DNA of 64,000 bases from the NCBI RefSeq assembly GCF_036884845.1, contig NZ_CP145732.1, forward strand, positions 1,984,001 to 2,048,000. Reading direction: 5' to 3'. Made by a program: the position numbers and the translations under genes. Shown piece after piece: positions 44,914 through 52,479 of the stretch; position 1 is the stretch's first letter; every line of letters begins with the position of its first letter. The stretch is from Pseudomonas sp. MAG733B. Lineage in GTDB: Bacteria > Pseudomonadota > Gammaproteobacteria > Pseudomonadales > Pseudomonadaceae. The notes beneath the pieces were generated by a model, which did no database searches, was not told the DNA's origin, and worked only from the letters and a program-made list of their open reading frames with translations.

Positions 44914-45301
44914 GAGTGATTTCCGTGTAATTTTGAATTAACCACTCCATCGTCGCCAAACAAAGGGTGGCAGCTGTACGCGGGTTGGCGAACCGGGACA
45001 CGGCAAAACCGGCAGATCCTAAGATCTCCCACGCACAGCTACCAAAAAACAGGCAGCACAGTGCGTTCAAAAGCGCACCGAATAACCACTCGGAAGCTTC
45101 TGCACCGTATCGTCGAGTCGCCAAACCCGACACGCCATTTGGGCGCGTTCGGACTATAGGACTCATGACAAAGACACAGCAATACGCAAGTGTACGGACA
45201 TTTCCCAGACTATTGTAAGACGTTGCTTTTTCTGAAAAACGGCTTCGATTGAGCGCTCTAAGTTCGGGGGTAGAACCAGCGGTTCACTAAATGCCGGCCA
45301 T
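44914..45301. other. Intergenic block without a convincing gene
   Basis: Frames on both strands are open here, but none has a good start or family-like sequence. The ends carry imperfect inverted copies of CGGGTTGGCGA (near 44982) and its complement tcgccaaacccg (near 45118). This may be a leader or repeat element belonging to the 89-aa gene on the minus strand. Confidence 0.45.
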
Positions 45302-45327
45302 AAAAAACCGGCCACCAAGGACCGGTT
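45302..45327 (-). terminator. Terminator after hicB
   Basis: On the minus strand AACCGG, ten bases, CCGGTT, then a run of six T residues. It sits 24 bases beyond the hicB stop. Confidence 0.75.
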
Positions 45328-45350
45328 GATTTGTTCCTGAAGCAATCTCA

Positions 45351-45758
45351 TCAGCCCTGCTGCAACACCTTGAGTGCCGCCGACGCCAGAAAGCCCGAAC
45401 GGCTTTTCTCCTCCGGATGGTGCAGTACATATTCATCAATACGGTTGAGCAGGTAGCCGGGCAGCGTGATGTTCAGTTTCTGGGCTTTGCCCAAGTATTT
45501 GGTCACGTCAATGTCCACCAACGCCCACGCACACCCCGCATATTTTGGATCAGCCGCGTGTAAGGTCACTTTGTTGGCGGGCGGAATGGGCGAACCATCT
45601 TCGGCCAGAATCTCGAAATGACCTTCAATGGCTTCGCGGGCCATCGCCATCGCGTCATCCAGATCTTCCCCGGCGGAAAAGCAGCCCGGAATATCGGGGA
45701 CTTCAACGCCCCAGGCGTGCTCGTCGTCGCCCATTGAAATCGCAATTGGGTAAAGCAT
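45351..45758 (-). CDS. hicB: HicB antitoxin
   Basis: A 135-residue antitoxin, MLYPIAISMGDDEHAWGVEV. The N-terminal degraded RNase-H-like domain contains VPDIPGCFSAGEDLDDAMAM, and the C-terminal ribbon-helix-helix contains KLNITLPGYLLNRIDEYVLH. It binds HicA and represses the operon. The second ATG (45758) is at the proper distance from GGAGG; the first (45764) is too close. Downstream of hicA by 32 bases. Confidence 0.92.
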   Translation of the reverse strand: MLYPIAISMGDDEHAWGVEVPDIPGCFSAGEDLDDAMAMAREAIEGHFEILAEDGSPIPPANKVTLHAADPKYAGCAWALVDIDVTKYLGKAQKLNITLPGYLLNRIDEYVLHHPEEKSRSGFLASAALKVLQQG

Positions 45759-45790
45759 GTTCATTGTCCTCCGAGGACTCAGCGCGCTCG

Positions 45791-45970
45791 TTAGAGCAGC
45801 GCCTGTTGCAAAATACTGATGGCCGTTTTCTTGAGCAGATCTTTCTTCGGATGAGGGACGGTCACCAACCCCGGCTTGGTGGGGTGCTTGAAGTGGTGAT
45901 GACTGCCTCTGATTCGTACCAGATACCAACCGTCCGCAACGATTTGGCTTATCAAAAATCGGCTATTCAC
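45791..45970 (-). CDS. hicA: HicA mRNA interferase toxin (59 aa, GTG start)
   Basis: MNSRFLISQIVADGWYLVRI, then RGSHHHFKHPTKPGLVTVPH. The catalytic histidine lies in GSHHHFKHP, the double-stranded-RNA-binding-like fold is of normal size, and the C-terminus is KKTAISILQQALL. It cleaves mRNA until bound by HicB. Start codon GTG at 45970 with GGGAGG upstream. The family's usual toxin-first order is kept. Confidence 0.9.
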   Translation of the reverse strand: MNSRFLISQIVADGWYLVRIRGSHHHFKHPTKPGLVTVPHPKKDLLKKTAISILQQALL

Positions 45971-45998
45971 ATCACCTCCCTGTGGCGTGCTTGTGGTT

Positions 45999-46026
45999 AC
46001 TATACCTACTGATTTTTTGTAATCAA
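45999..46026 (-). promoter_or_regulatory. Candidate sigma-70 promoter of hicAB
   Basis: On the minus strand TTGATT (46026-46021), a 16-base spacer, and TATAGT (46004-45999), about 30 bases before the hicA start. Good match to -35/-10 boxes in an AT-rich patch. Confidence 0.6.
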
Positions 46027-46120
46027 CACTATAACCACCAAACCTTCCTGGTTCGGTGATGCAGCGATAGGACTCGAGTCTAGGAGGGCCCTGCCGAAAT
46101 GGGTTTGTGCAAGGTTGGGT

Positions 46121-46309
46121 TTACGTGTTTTGTGTATTGCGAGGTTTTTCCGCTGGGCAATGCTCGTCTTCGTACTTTTCGATGAGCGACGCAAGAATCT
46201 CCAGCTCATCGCCTTCCGGAGAGCGGACTTCCGAGCCCCACAATTGCTCAACACGAGCAAATGCAGCGGTCAGGTCTTCTTGGCTGCGAATAGGTTTAAT
46301 GTTCGTAAC
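46121..46309 (-). pseudogene. Truncated HigA-type antitoxin remnant
   Basis: The frame reads TNIKPIRSQEDLTAAFARVE, then ...SPEGDELEILASLIEKYEDEH, and stops after CPAEKPRNTQNT. This equals the N-terminal domain of RelE-partner HigA antitoxins (consensus IKPIRTEADYEAALARIE). The C-terminal HTH that should follow is missing, and no proper start codon precedes it. The neighbouring higB is also broken, so the pair is dead. Confidence 0.72.
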
Positions 46310-46430
46310 ACGGTCTCCACGTTGAGCTCGCCTTACTAGGTGTGGGGGCCGTCGGATCGTATGAAAAAAGATCAGTCGCCGGTACAAGGTATTTGTTGCT
46401 ACCGATTTCAAGGACGAAATTCGTTACCGA
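46309..46430 (-). pseudogene. Decayed HigB-type (RelE-like) toxin fragment
   Basis: One frame gives TNFVLEIGSNKYLV (consensus RVVFNIGGNKYRLV). After a shift, a second frame gives IRSDGPHT, two stop codons (TAG TAA), and GELNVETV, matching the toxin C-terminus IRFVGTHxEYDxINVETV. The N-terminal half is absent. Position just before the HigA remnant is as in an intact higBA operon. Confidence 0.65.
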
Positions 46431-46515
46431 GACAAGTAAAACGTTAACAAAACGCAGATCTTGCGGAAAAACGCTAATTTTCCGTCTATGGAAAAGCGAA
46501 CCAAATCGAGGACAC

Positions 46516-46545
46516 AAAAAAACCGGCCATCAAGGCCGGTTTTTT
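46516..46545. terminator. Bidirectional terminator downstream of tRNA-Gly
   Basis: aaaaaaaccggcc and ggccggtttttt form a perfect stem with A/T runs on both sides, about 50 bases beyond the tRNA 3' end. Confidence 0.85.
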
Positions 46546-46597
46546 CTGTCTCTACATCCCCCGTCAAAACCCTCTTAACGTGAGACCAAAATTCGAT

Positions 46598-46671
46598 TGG
46601 AGCGGGTGAAGGGAATCGAACCCTCGTTATCAGCTTGGGAAGCTGGAGTAATGCCATTATACGACACCCGC
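46598..46671 (-). tRNA. tRNA-Gly, anticodon CCC
   Basis: A 74-base cloverleaf. On the minus strand it starts GCGGGTGTCG and ends CACCCGCTCCA, with encoded CCA. The acceptor stem GCGGGTG/CACCCGC pairs fully. The anticodon loop TTCCCAA is closed by CAGC/GCTG, giving anticodon CCC (GGG codons), and the T-arm contains GGTTCGATTCCC. Equivalent of E. coli glyU. Its 3' end faces the hic/hig region. Confidence 0.95.
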
Positions 46672-46776
46672 TCAGAGCGGTGACTTTGTACCAGATGTGC
46701 GCGTGGAAATGAAGTTTTTCTTTATACCAGACGGCTTTAGCGCAGATGACACAGGGCGACGACCGCACGACGGTCT

Positions 46777-46843
46777 GTCGCGGGCAAGCCTCGCATCTAC
46801 AGGAATGCGTTCAACACTGTAGAGCGAAGCTTGCTCGCGATGA
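46777..46843. repeat. Degenerate REP-type inverted repeat
   Basis: gtcgcgggcaagcctcgcat...ctacagg and ctgtagagcgaagcttgctc...gcgatgac: a diverged copy of the CCTGTAGGAGCAAGGCTTGCC family, lying just after the phaG stop. Confidence 0.65.
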
Positions 46844-46850
46844 CGCTGTT

Positions 46851-47735
46851 TCAGATGGACAATGCATGGTGGTCCTGGACGTAGTGGTAACGCGGTCGGC
46901 TTTCGTGCTGTGCCGGTTTCAGGAAGCCCATCAGTGCGTTGCGGCTGTCTCGGCAGGCGGCTTTGTGTTCCATGTCGAGAAAGTGGCCGGTGGCCTGCAA
47001 GGTCGTGAAGGTGGCTTGTTGCACGTGATTGGCGAACAACCGGGCGCCATCGGCGGCGGTGTATTCGTCCCATTCGCCGTTCATGAACAGCACCGGCACG
47101 TTGATTTTCTGTGCGGCTTTGAAAAAGCACTGGCGATCACTGTGCAGGAGGTCGCTGATGTGGAAGTGCATCTGCCCGTATTCATGCTCGGCCAAAGAAC
47201 TGACGTGCCGATAGTTGAAGCGCTTGAACAACGTTGGCAGGTGTTTGCCGATGGTGCTGTTCACCAGGTTGCCGACCCGGTCGCCGTCCCGGCTGCCGAG
47301 GTAATCGACGCCGCGCTCAAGGTAATCGAGCATGTGCGAGTTGATTTCCGGGGAGAACGAGCTGATCACGGCTTTTTCGATGCGTCGTGGCTGTTGCGAC
47401 AGCGCGACCATGGTCGCGGCGCCACCCCAGGAAAACGACAGCACGTGTTCGGCGGCGAAGTGGTCGATAAGCTCCAGGAGGATCTGCCCTTCGATTTCCT
47501 TGGTAAGCATTTTCTCATGCAGGTTGTGGGCTTTTGACTTGCCCGCGTAGGGCTGGTCGTAGCAAACCACGTTGAACTGCGGGTGAAGGTTTTTCACGGT
47601 TTGTGCAAACGACGCAGTCGTGGCCATCGAGCCGTTGACCAAGATAATGGTCTTCTCTGCGGCGTCTGCGCGATAGAACTCCGTGTAAACCCGATACTGA
47701 CCCTGTATATCCAGCACAGCGATTTCTGGCCTCAT
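46851..47735 (-). CDS. phaG: PhaG, 3-hydroxyacyl-ACP thioesterase/transacylase
   Basis: A 294-residue alpha/beta hydrolase starting MRPEIAVLDIQGQYRVYTEF, the P. putida PhaG beginning. Nucleophile Ser102 lies in SFSWGGAA, the VNGSMATTASF oxyanion segment is at about 33-43, and GHFLDME near 251 carries the catalytic histidine. It diverts 3-hydroxyacyl groups from fatty-acid synthesis to polyhydroxyalkanoate (or, in RhlA relatives, to hydroxyalkanoyloxy-alkanoates). AGGAG precedes the ATG at 47735. A 60-residue upstream extension is discarded. Confidence 0.93.
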   Translation of the reverse strand: MRPEIAVLDIQGQYRVYTEFYRADAAEKTIILVNGSMATTASFAQTVKNLHPQFNVVCYDQPYAGKSKAHNLHEKMLTKEIEGQILLELIDHFAAEHVLSFSWGGAATMVALSQQPRRIEKAVISSFSPEINSHMLDYLERGVDYLGSRDGDRVGNLVNSTIGKHLPTLFKRFNYRHVSSLAEHEYGQMHFHISDLLHSDRQCFFKAAQKINVPVLFMNGEWDEYTAADGARLFANHVQQATFTTLQATGHFLDMEHKAACRDSRNALMGFLKPAQHESRPRYHYVQDHHALSI

Positions 47736-48046
47736 GTCATAAGACTCCTGGCAAGCGGGTATGCGCGCAAATGAGATTGCACGAGCTTTGTGACAGGTAG
47801 GCATATGCCTGGAATTTGGAGGCCCATGTCGATCCAGTGCAGTCCGGTCGACGGGTATTGTTATTGGCGGGCAGTCTGCCGGGTGAGGCCGGAACCCAAG
47901 GGTTCCTACCGGCAAAAAGTTTCTTAGAAGTATGTTGTGACTCGTCGGTCACATTTCGGCCGACGTCCTGATTCAAGCAGGGGTCACATCATTGCGCAAG
48001 TGCCTTTGGTAAATTGTTCGACAACTTCTGCTCAGCGGTAGGCTGC
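47736..48046. other. Intergenic region between phaG and rsuA
   Basis: No gene seen. It holds a perfect 12-bp palindrome, AGGCATATGCCT (47799-47810), about 65 bases before phaG, and a stem ggaaccc-aa-gggttcc (47891-47906) without a T-run. Either could be a control site for phaG. Confidence 0.5.
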
Positions 48047-48739
48047 TTAGATCGATTCGATCTCTTCATCGGTCAGTGGGCGGTATTCGCCCGGTTTCAA
48101 CGCATCGTCGAGCACCAAGGGACCCATGCGTTCGCGGTGCAGGCGCATCACTCTGTTGTTGAAGTGGCCGAACATGCGCTTCACCTGGTGATAGCGGCCT
48201 TCGACGATACTCAGGCGTGCCGACTTCGGCCCGAGCAGCTCTAGCCCGGCCGGTTGGGTGGTGAGGTCTTCGAACGCGAAGTACAACCCTTCGTTGAAGG
48301 TGATCGCGTATTCGGGGCCGATGTCCTGCTCGGTTTCAACGTAGTAGACCTTCGGCAGTTTGGTCTGCGGCTGGGTCAGGCGACGTGACCAGCTACCGTC
48401 GTTGGTGATCAGCATCAGGCCAGTGGTGTTGAAATCCAGGCGCCCGGCGATGTGCAGTTCGTCCTTGTCCGGTTCATGGATCAGGTCGAGCACGGTCGGG
48501 TGCTGCGGATCGGAGGTGGCGCTGACGCAACCGGCGGGTTTGTGCAGCATGAAGTGGCGCAACGGCTTGCCGACTTGCAGCACTTCGTCGTCGACCTCGA
48601 CGCGGCTGAACTCGCGGACTTCGCTGTGCGGGTCGCTGACGATTTTTCCGTCAATCCTGACGCGCTTTTCGACCAGCAACAGGCGCACCTGCTTACGGTT
48701 GAAGCGGGGCAGGTTGCTGAGGAAACGGTCGACGCGCAT
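48047..48739 (-). CDS. rsuA: 16S rRNA pseudouridine(516) synthase RsuA
   Basis: A 230-residue enzyme with an N-terminal S4 RNA-binding domain (MRVDRFLSNLPRFNRKQVRL) and a pseudouridine synthase domain. The catalytic aspartate is D102 in GRLDFNTTGL, the same number as in E. coli RsuA. The C-terminal EGRYHQVKRMFGHFNNRV motif is intact. It converts U516 of 16S rRNA. Confidence 0.93.
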   Translation of the reverse strand: MRVDRFLSNLPRFNRKQVRLLLVEKRVRIDGKIVSDPHSEVREFSRVEVDDEVLQVGKPLRHFMLHKPAGCVSATSDPQHPTVLDLIHEPDKDELHIAGRLDFNTTGLMLITNDGSWSRRLTQPQTKLPKVYYVETEQDIGPEYAITFNEGLYFAFEDLTTQPAGLELLGPKSARLSIVEGRYHQVKRMFGHFNNRVMRLHRERMGPLVLDDALKPGEYRPLTDEEIESI

Positions 48740-48772
48740 GGTTAAAAGTCGTGGATAAAAGGGCCGCGCATC

Positions 48773-48991
48773 TTACGTGATCGGCCGCGCAGCTGCTTGC
48801 AACTGCGCCTCGACTTCGGCGCAGCGCGGACACAGGCACGAGGCGTTGCGCAGTTCGGCGGGCAGCGCTTCAAGTACTGCCGGGTCTATGCTGACGCCGT
48901 AGCACCAGCACGCCCGGTCAGCGGTTCGCGGGTCGGCCAGGGCGCAGTCGTTGGGTGCGCCGCAGGCGGGGCAGAGGTCAGGCGGGTTCAT
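48773..48991 (-). CDS. Cysteine-rich CWC-family small protein
   Basis: A 72-residue protein, MNPPDLCPACGAPNDCALAD, with CPxC pairs at both ends (CPACG, CLCPRC) and the central CWCYG that names the family; a zinc-binding fold is likely. Its start overlaps the end of the diguanylate cyclase gene by 14 bases, so the two are co-expressed. Function unknown. Confidence 0.85.
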   Translation of the reverse strand: MNPPDLCPACGAPNDCALADPRTADRACWCYGVSIDPAVLEALPAELRNASCLCPRCAEVEAQLQAAARPIT

Positions 48992-50471
48992 AACTGGAGT
49001 GAGGCTTTTCCACACAAGTACGGTTGCGGCCACTTTGTTTGGCCCGGTACATCGCATGATCGGCCCGCGACAGCAGTGTGTGCAAGGTGTCGTCGGTTTG
49101 CAGGGTGGTCAGGCCGATGCTGACTGTCAGATGCAGGGTGCTGCCGTTGTAGGCATATCGCTGTTGTTCCACATGCTGACGAATTTTCTCGGCGATCATC
49201 AGACCGGTCTCACCGTCGGTGTCCTTGAGCAACACGATGAATTCTTCACCGCCCCAGCGACAGACGATGTCGGAATGCCGCAGGCAGCTCTCCAGGTCCC
49301 GGGCAAAGCCGATCAGCACCTGATCGCCGGCGAGGTGGCCGTAGGTGTCATTCAAGGCCTTGAAGTGGTCCAGATCCAGCAGTAACGCCGTCAGCGGTTT
49401 CGGCTCGCGCTGAGCCTCGTGCATCGCTTGCGCGGCCAGCAGGTCGAAGCCGCGACGGTTGGGCAGTTCCGTCAGGCTGTCGAGGGTGGCCTGGGCCTGA
49501 ATCTTGTTCTGATAGCGCTTGATCACCCGGTTGAGCAGGGCCAGCACGGTCAACGTGACGATCAGGCAGATCAGCAGGTTGAGGTACAGCGAGCGGCGGA
49601 TGTCACTGAGGTCGCCGTCTTCGCGTTTGTCGACAAACAGGTACCAGTTCAACTCCGGGATGAACCGCACGTTGAGGAAATGTCCTTGGCCTTCGCCGGA
49701 ATATTCGTAGCTGCCGCTGTGGGGCTTGGGCAACTGGCTGACCAGATTTTTCAGGCTGTCGATTTCACCGAGAGTTTGCCCGACCCGCGCACCATCCGGC
49801 CCGCCCTCGGCGCCGGTGAGCACCAGGCGTCCAAAGGTGTCGACGAAGTACACGCTGCGCTGGTAGCGCTGCTGGTATTTGTCGATCAGTTTGATCACCG
49901 CATCGACCGTCAGCCCGACACCTGCGGCACCGATGAAACGGTCGTTGTAGTCGTGGACTTTGTAATTGATGAAGACGGTCAGGTTGTCCTTGTTGGCGAG
50001 GTCCGGGTCGACGTTGATCTCGTAGGGATCCTTCATGTCGCGCACGCGGAAGTACCAGGCATCGCGCGGTTCCGTGGCCTTGACCTGCTTGAGTACGCCC
50101 TTGGCGTGGTAGTAAGTCAGGCTGGTGTTGGAGACGAAAAAAGCGGTGTAGGCGCCGTAGTGGGTCATGACCTCGTTGAGGTAGCGGGTCATCTGGTCGG
50201 AATTTTTTTCACCGTTGACCACCCAGTCGCGCATGAAGGTGTCGCGGGCCATCATCGAGGAAATCAGGATCGGTCTGACGAGGTCTTTCTGGATTTCCGA
50301 ATAGACCGTGTCGGATGTCAGCGGCAGCTCGGTGTTGACGATGTTGTCGCGGATCGACGCCCGCGAGGCGTAGTAACTGAGCAATGACGTGGCGAGGAAA
50401 CCCGCGCCCAGCAACGCGACCAGCGTAAGGACCAACGAACGTTGAGAATACAGCGGTGAGCGAAGCGGCAT
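48978..50471 (-). CDS. Membrane diguanylate cyclase with periplasmic dCache-type sensor
   Basis: A 497-residue protein. Membrane helix about 12-34; periplasmic Cache-like sensor about 35-295 (NKDNLTVFINYKVHDYNDRF, FIGAAGVGLTVDAV); second helix about 300-320; GGDEF domain about 330-490 with RWGGEEF and the RHSD I-site five residues before it. It should make cyclic di-GMP in response to an outside ligand. Overlaps the CWC gene. Confidence 0.92.
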   Translation of the reverse strand: MPLRSPLYSQRSLVLTLVALLGAGFLATSLLSYYASRASIRDNIVNTELPLTSDTVYSEIQKDLVRPILISSMMARDTFMRDWVVNGEKNSDQMTRYLNEVMTHYGAYTAFFVSNTSLTYYHAKGVLKQVKATEPRDAWYFRVRDMKDPYEINVDPDLANKDNLTVFINYKVHDYNDRFIGAAGVGLTVDAVIKLIDKYQQRYQRSVYFVDTFGRLVLTGAEGGPDGARVGQTLGEIDSLKNLVSQLPKPHSGSYEYSGEGQGHFLNVRFIPELNWYLFVDKREDGDLSDIRRSLYLNLLICLIVTLTVLALLNRVIKRYQNKIQAQATLDSLTELPNRRGFDLLAAQAMHEAQREPKPLTALLLDLDHFKALNDTYGHLAGDQVLIGFARDLESCLRHSDIVCRWGGEEFIVLLKDTDGETGLMIAEKIRQHVEQQRYAYNGSTLHLTVSIGLTTLQTDDTLHTLLSRADHAMYRAKQSGRNRTCVEKPHSSYEPA

Positions 50472-50575
50472 GGCAATTCCATTGTCAGTATTCCGATGGC
50501 ATGCATTCTAGTGGCACTGCCCGGAAATAACTGCTCTATGTGCGCCGCGAATGGTCGTAAATCTTGCCCGACCCT

Positions 50576-50666
50576 TGTAGGAGCTGAGCTTGCTCGCGAT
50601 GGCGATGTTTCAGGCACATCAGGGCTAAATGACCCACCGCTATCGCGAGCAAGCTCGGCTCCTACA
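50576..50666. repeat. REP-type inverted repeat after the allophanate hydrolase gene
   Basis: tgtaggagctgagcttgctc and gagcaagctcggctcctaca arms, between the guanidine operon end and the cyclase start. Confidence 0.85.
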
Positions 50667-50675
50667 GGATTGTTG

Positions 50676-52454
50676 TCAGGCGAGGCTCTTGAGGTAGGCA
50701 CGCCATCCGCCGAGCTGGCTGATGTCGGTCGCGCCCTCCAGCCCATACGCCTCACAGATAAACCCGCTCTCCCAGCGACCATCCGCCAGTTGCACTTTGC
50801 CCAACCCCAGCGGTGCCGGAATCCCGGTCAGGAACGAGCCCAACTCACTGCTCGGCAGTTCCCACACTTCCACGGCAATCGCCACACCGCCGTCCTTGAC
50901 CCGGACCATGCCTGGACGAAACGGTGGGCCACCGGCCAGGGCGTAGAGTTGATAGTCGGCTGAGCTGAATGTCGTTTCCACCAATCGGGCGCCGCGCTGC
51001 TTGAGCTGCCAGTTCAGCGCCAAGCCGTCCAGGTGCGCGCCGCAGACCACCAGACGCGCACGGTCATTGCGTGCAACAGTCGTCGGAGCAGGTGCAGCCG
51101 AAATCTGCTGGCGCTGCAAACCATCGGCCACGCTCAACAGATATTGATCGGTAAACGCTCGTCCAAACAGCGTCACGCCCCACGGCAAACCGTTGCCCAT
51201 GAAACCGCTCGGCACCGCGATGGCGGCGTAGTCGAGCAGGTTCATGAAGTTGGTGTAGTAGCCCAGTTCGGAGTTGCGCAGGACCGGCTCGGCTTCGAGC
51301 TCGGCCAGTGTGACGGGGCGGCCAATGGTCGGCGTGACCACGCAATCGAGGTTTTCCAGCGCTTTGTCGCACACGGCTTTCAACGCTTGCAGCCGATACT
51401 GGGCACGGAAGGTTTGCACGCCGCTGACGGCCGGCGCCTTGGCCAATACGGCGCGGATTACCGGCAACACGGCTTGGGGATTTTGTTCCATCAGTTCGCC
51501 AGCGACGCTGTAGCGCTCGGCCACCCATGGGCCTTCGTAAAGCAGGCGTGCCGCTTCAAGAAACGGCGTCAGGTCCAACTCCACCGCTTCGCCACCCAAG
51601 CGCTTGAGTTGATCGATCGCGTCACCGAACAACAGCGGTCCTTCAGCGCAACCGAAAAACGCCAGGTCCTGTGCACGGGGCACGCCGAAGCGGAATGGAC
51701 GCGGTGCGCCGAACGCCGAGCCGTCATTCCACAGTGGGTTGCTGCGGCTGTACGCGTCCCGGGGGTCGAGTCTGGCGGTCAATGCCAGTAACTGACTTGC
51801 TTCGCGGGCGGTCGCCGTAAATGTGGTCACGCAATCGAGTGTGCGGCAGGCCGGCACCACCCCAGCGGTGGAAATCAAGCCTTTGGTGGCTTTCATCCCG
51901 ACCAGATTGTTCAACGCTGCCGGCACGCGTCCGGAGCCTGCGGTGTCGGTGCCCAACGAAAAACTCGCGACTCCGAGCGCCACCGCAAGCGAAGAACCGG
52001 CGCTGGAACCACCCGATGGATATTCCGGCAACACGCTGTTCGGGCACGTGCCATACGGTGAACGACTGCCATTGAGGCCAGTGGCGAATTGATCGAGGTT
52101 GGTCTTGCCCAACGGCACCGCGCCCAGCGCCAGCAGTTGCTCGACGATGGTTGCCGAGCGCTCGGGTACATAGGCAAATGCGGGGCACGCCGCCGTGGTC
52201 GGAATGCCCGCCAGATCGATGTTGTCCTTGATCGCGAACGGCACGCCATACAGTGGCAGGCTGTCGATGTCGCGACCGTCGAGGGCGGCGAGGTATGGCT
52301 CAAGTTCATCGACACTCAGCAAGTGGATGAACAAGTGATAATCCGGGTTCAGCGCGGCGGCCTTGTCCCGCAGGCTCAGCAGCAATTGCCGGGGCGTGGT
52401 GCTGCCGTCGCGGTAAGCGTTGCGCAGGGCGTCGAGTTGCAGATTGATGTTCAT
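50676..52454 (-). CDS. atzF: Allophanate hydrolase
   Basis: A 592-residue amidase-signature enzyme. Lysine in GVPFAIKDN (about 77), GGSSAGSSLAVA (about 151), and the nucleophile region in TDTAGSGRVPAAL (about 173). The C-terminal domain (about 455-592) typical of AtzF is present. It splits allophanate into ammonia and CO2, the final step after guanidine or urea carboxylation. AAGGACTCACGCC precedes the ATG at 52454. Last gene of the operon, 25 bases after the carboxylase stop. Confidence 0.93.
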   Translation of the reverse strand: MNINLQLDALRNAYRDGSTTPRQLLLSLRDKAAALNPDYHLFIHLLSVDELEPYLAALDGRDIDSLPLYGVPFAIKDNIDLAGIPTTAACPAFAYVPERSATIVEQLLALGAVPLGKTNLDQFATGLNGSRSPYGTCPNSVLPEYPSGGSSAGSSLAVALGVASFSLGTDTAGSGRVPAALNNLVGMKATKGLISTAGVVPACRTLDCVTTFTATAREASQLLALTARLDPRDAYSRSNPLWNDGSAFGAPRPFRFGVPRAQDLAFFGCAEGPLLFGDAIDQLKRLGGEAVELDLTPFLEAARLLYEGPWVAERYSVAGELMEQNPQAVLPVIRAVLAKAPAVSGVQTFRAQYRLQALKAVCDKALENLDCVVTPTIGRPVTLAELEAEPVLRNSELGYYTNFMNLLDYAAIAVPSGFMGNGLPWGVTLFGRAFTDQYLLSVADGLQRQQISAAPAPTTVARNDRARLVVCGAHLDGLALNWQLKQRGARLVETTFSSADYQLYALAGGPPFRPGMVRVKDGGVAIAVEVWELPSSELGSFLTGIPAPLGLGKVQLADGRWESGFICEAYGLEGATDISQLGGWRAYLKSLA

Positions 52455-52479
52455 GGCGTGAGTCCTTTTCAAAATGGGT

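Noticed and set aside
44762..45166. A 134-codon minus-strand frame overlapping the 89-aa ORF
   Set aside because: It overlaps a better supported frame, lacks a ribosome-binding site and its C-terminal half is low-complexity.
45163..45351. A 62-codon minus-strand frame after hicB
   Set aside because: It contains the hicB terminator and has no good start.
46006..46260. An 84-codon minus-strand frame overlapping the higA remnant
   Set aside because: The other frame matches the HigA N-terminus; this one shows no similarity and runs into the hicAB promoter.
45245..46600. Direct repeat of the tRNA-Gly 3' end as an island attachment site
   Set aside because: Only a weak match (ttcgattgagcg near 45245) was seen, with an indel; not enough to call an att site.
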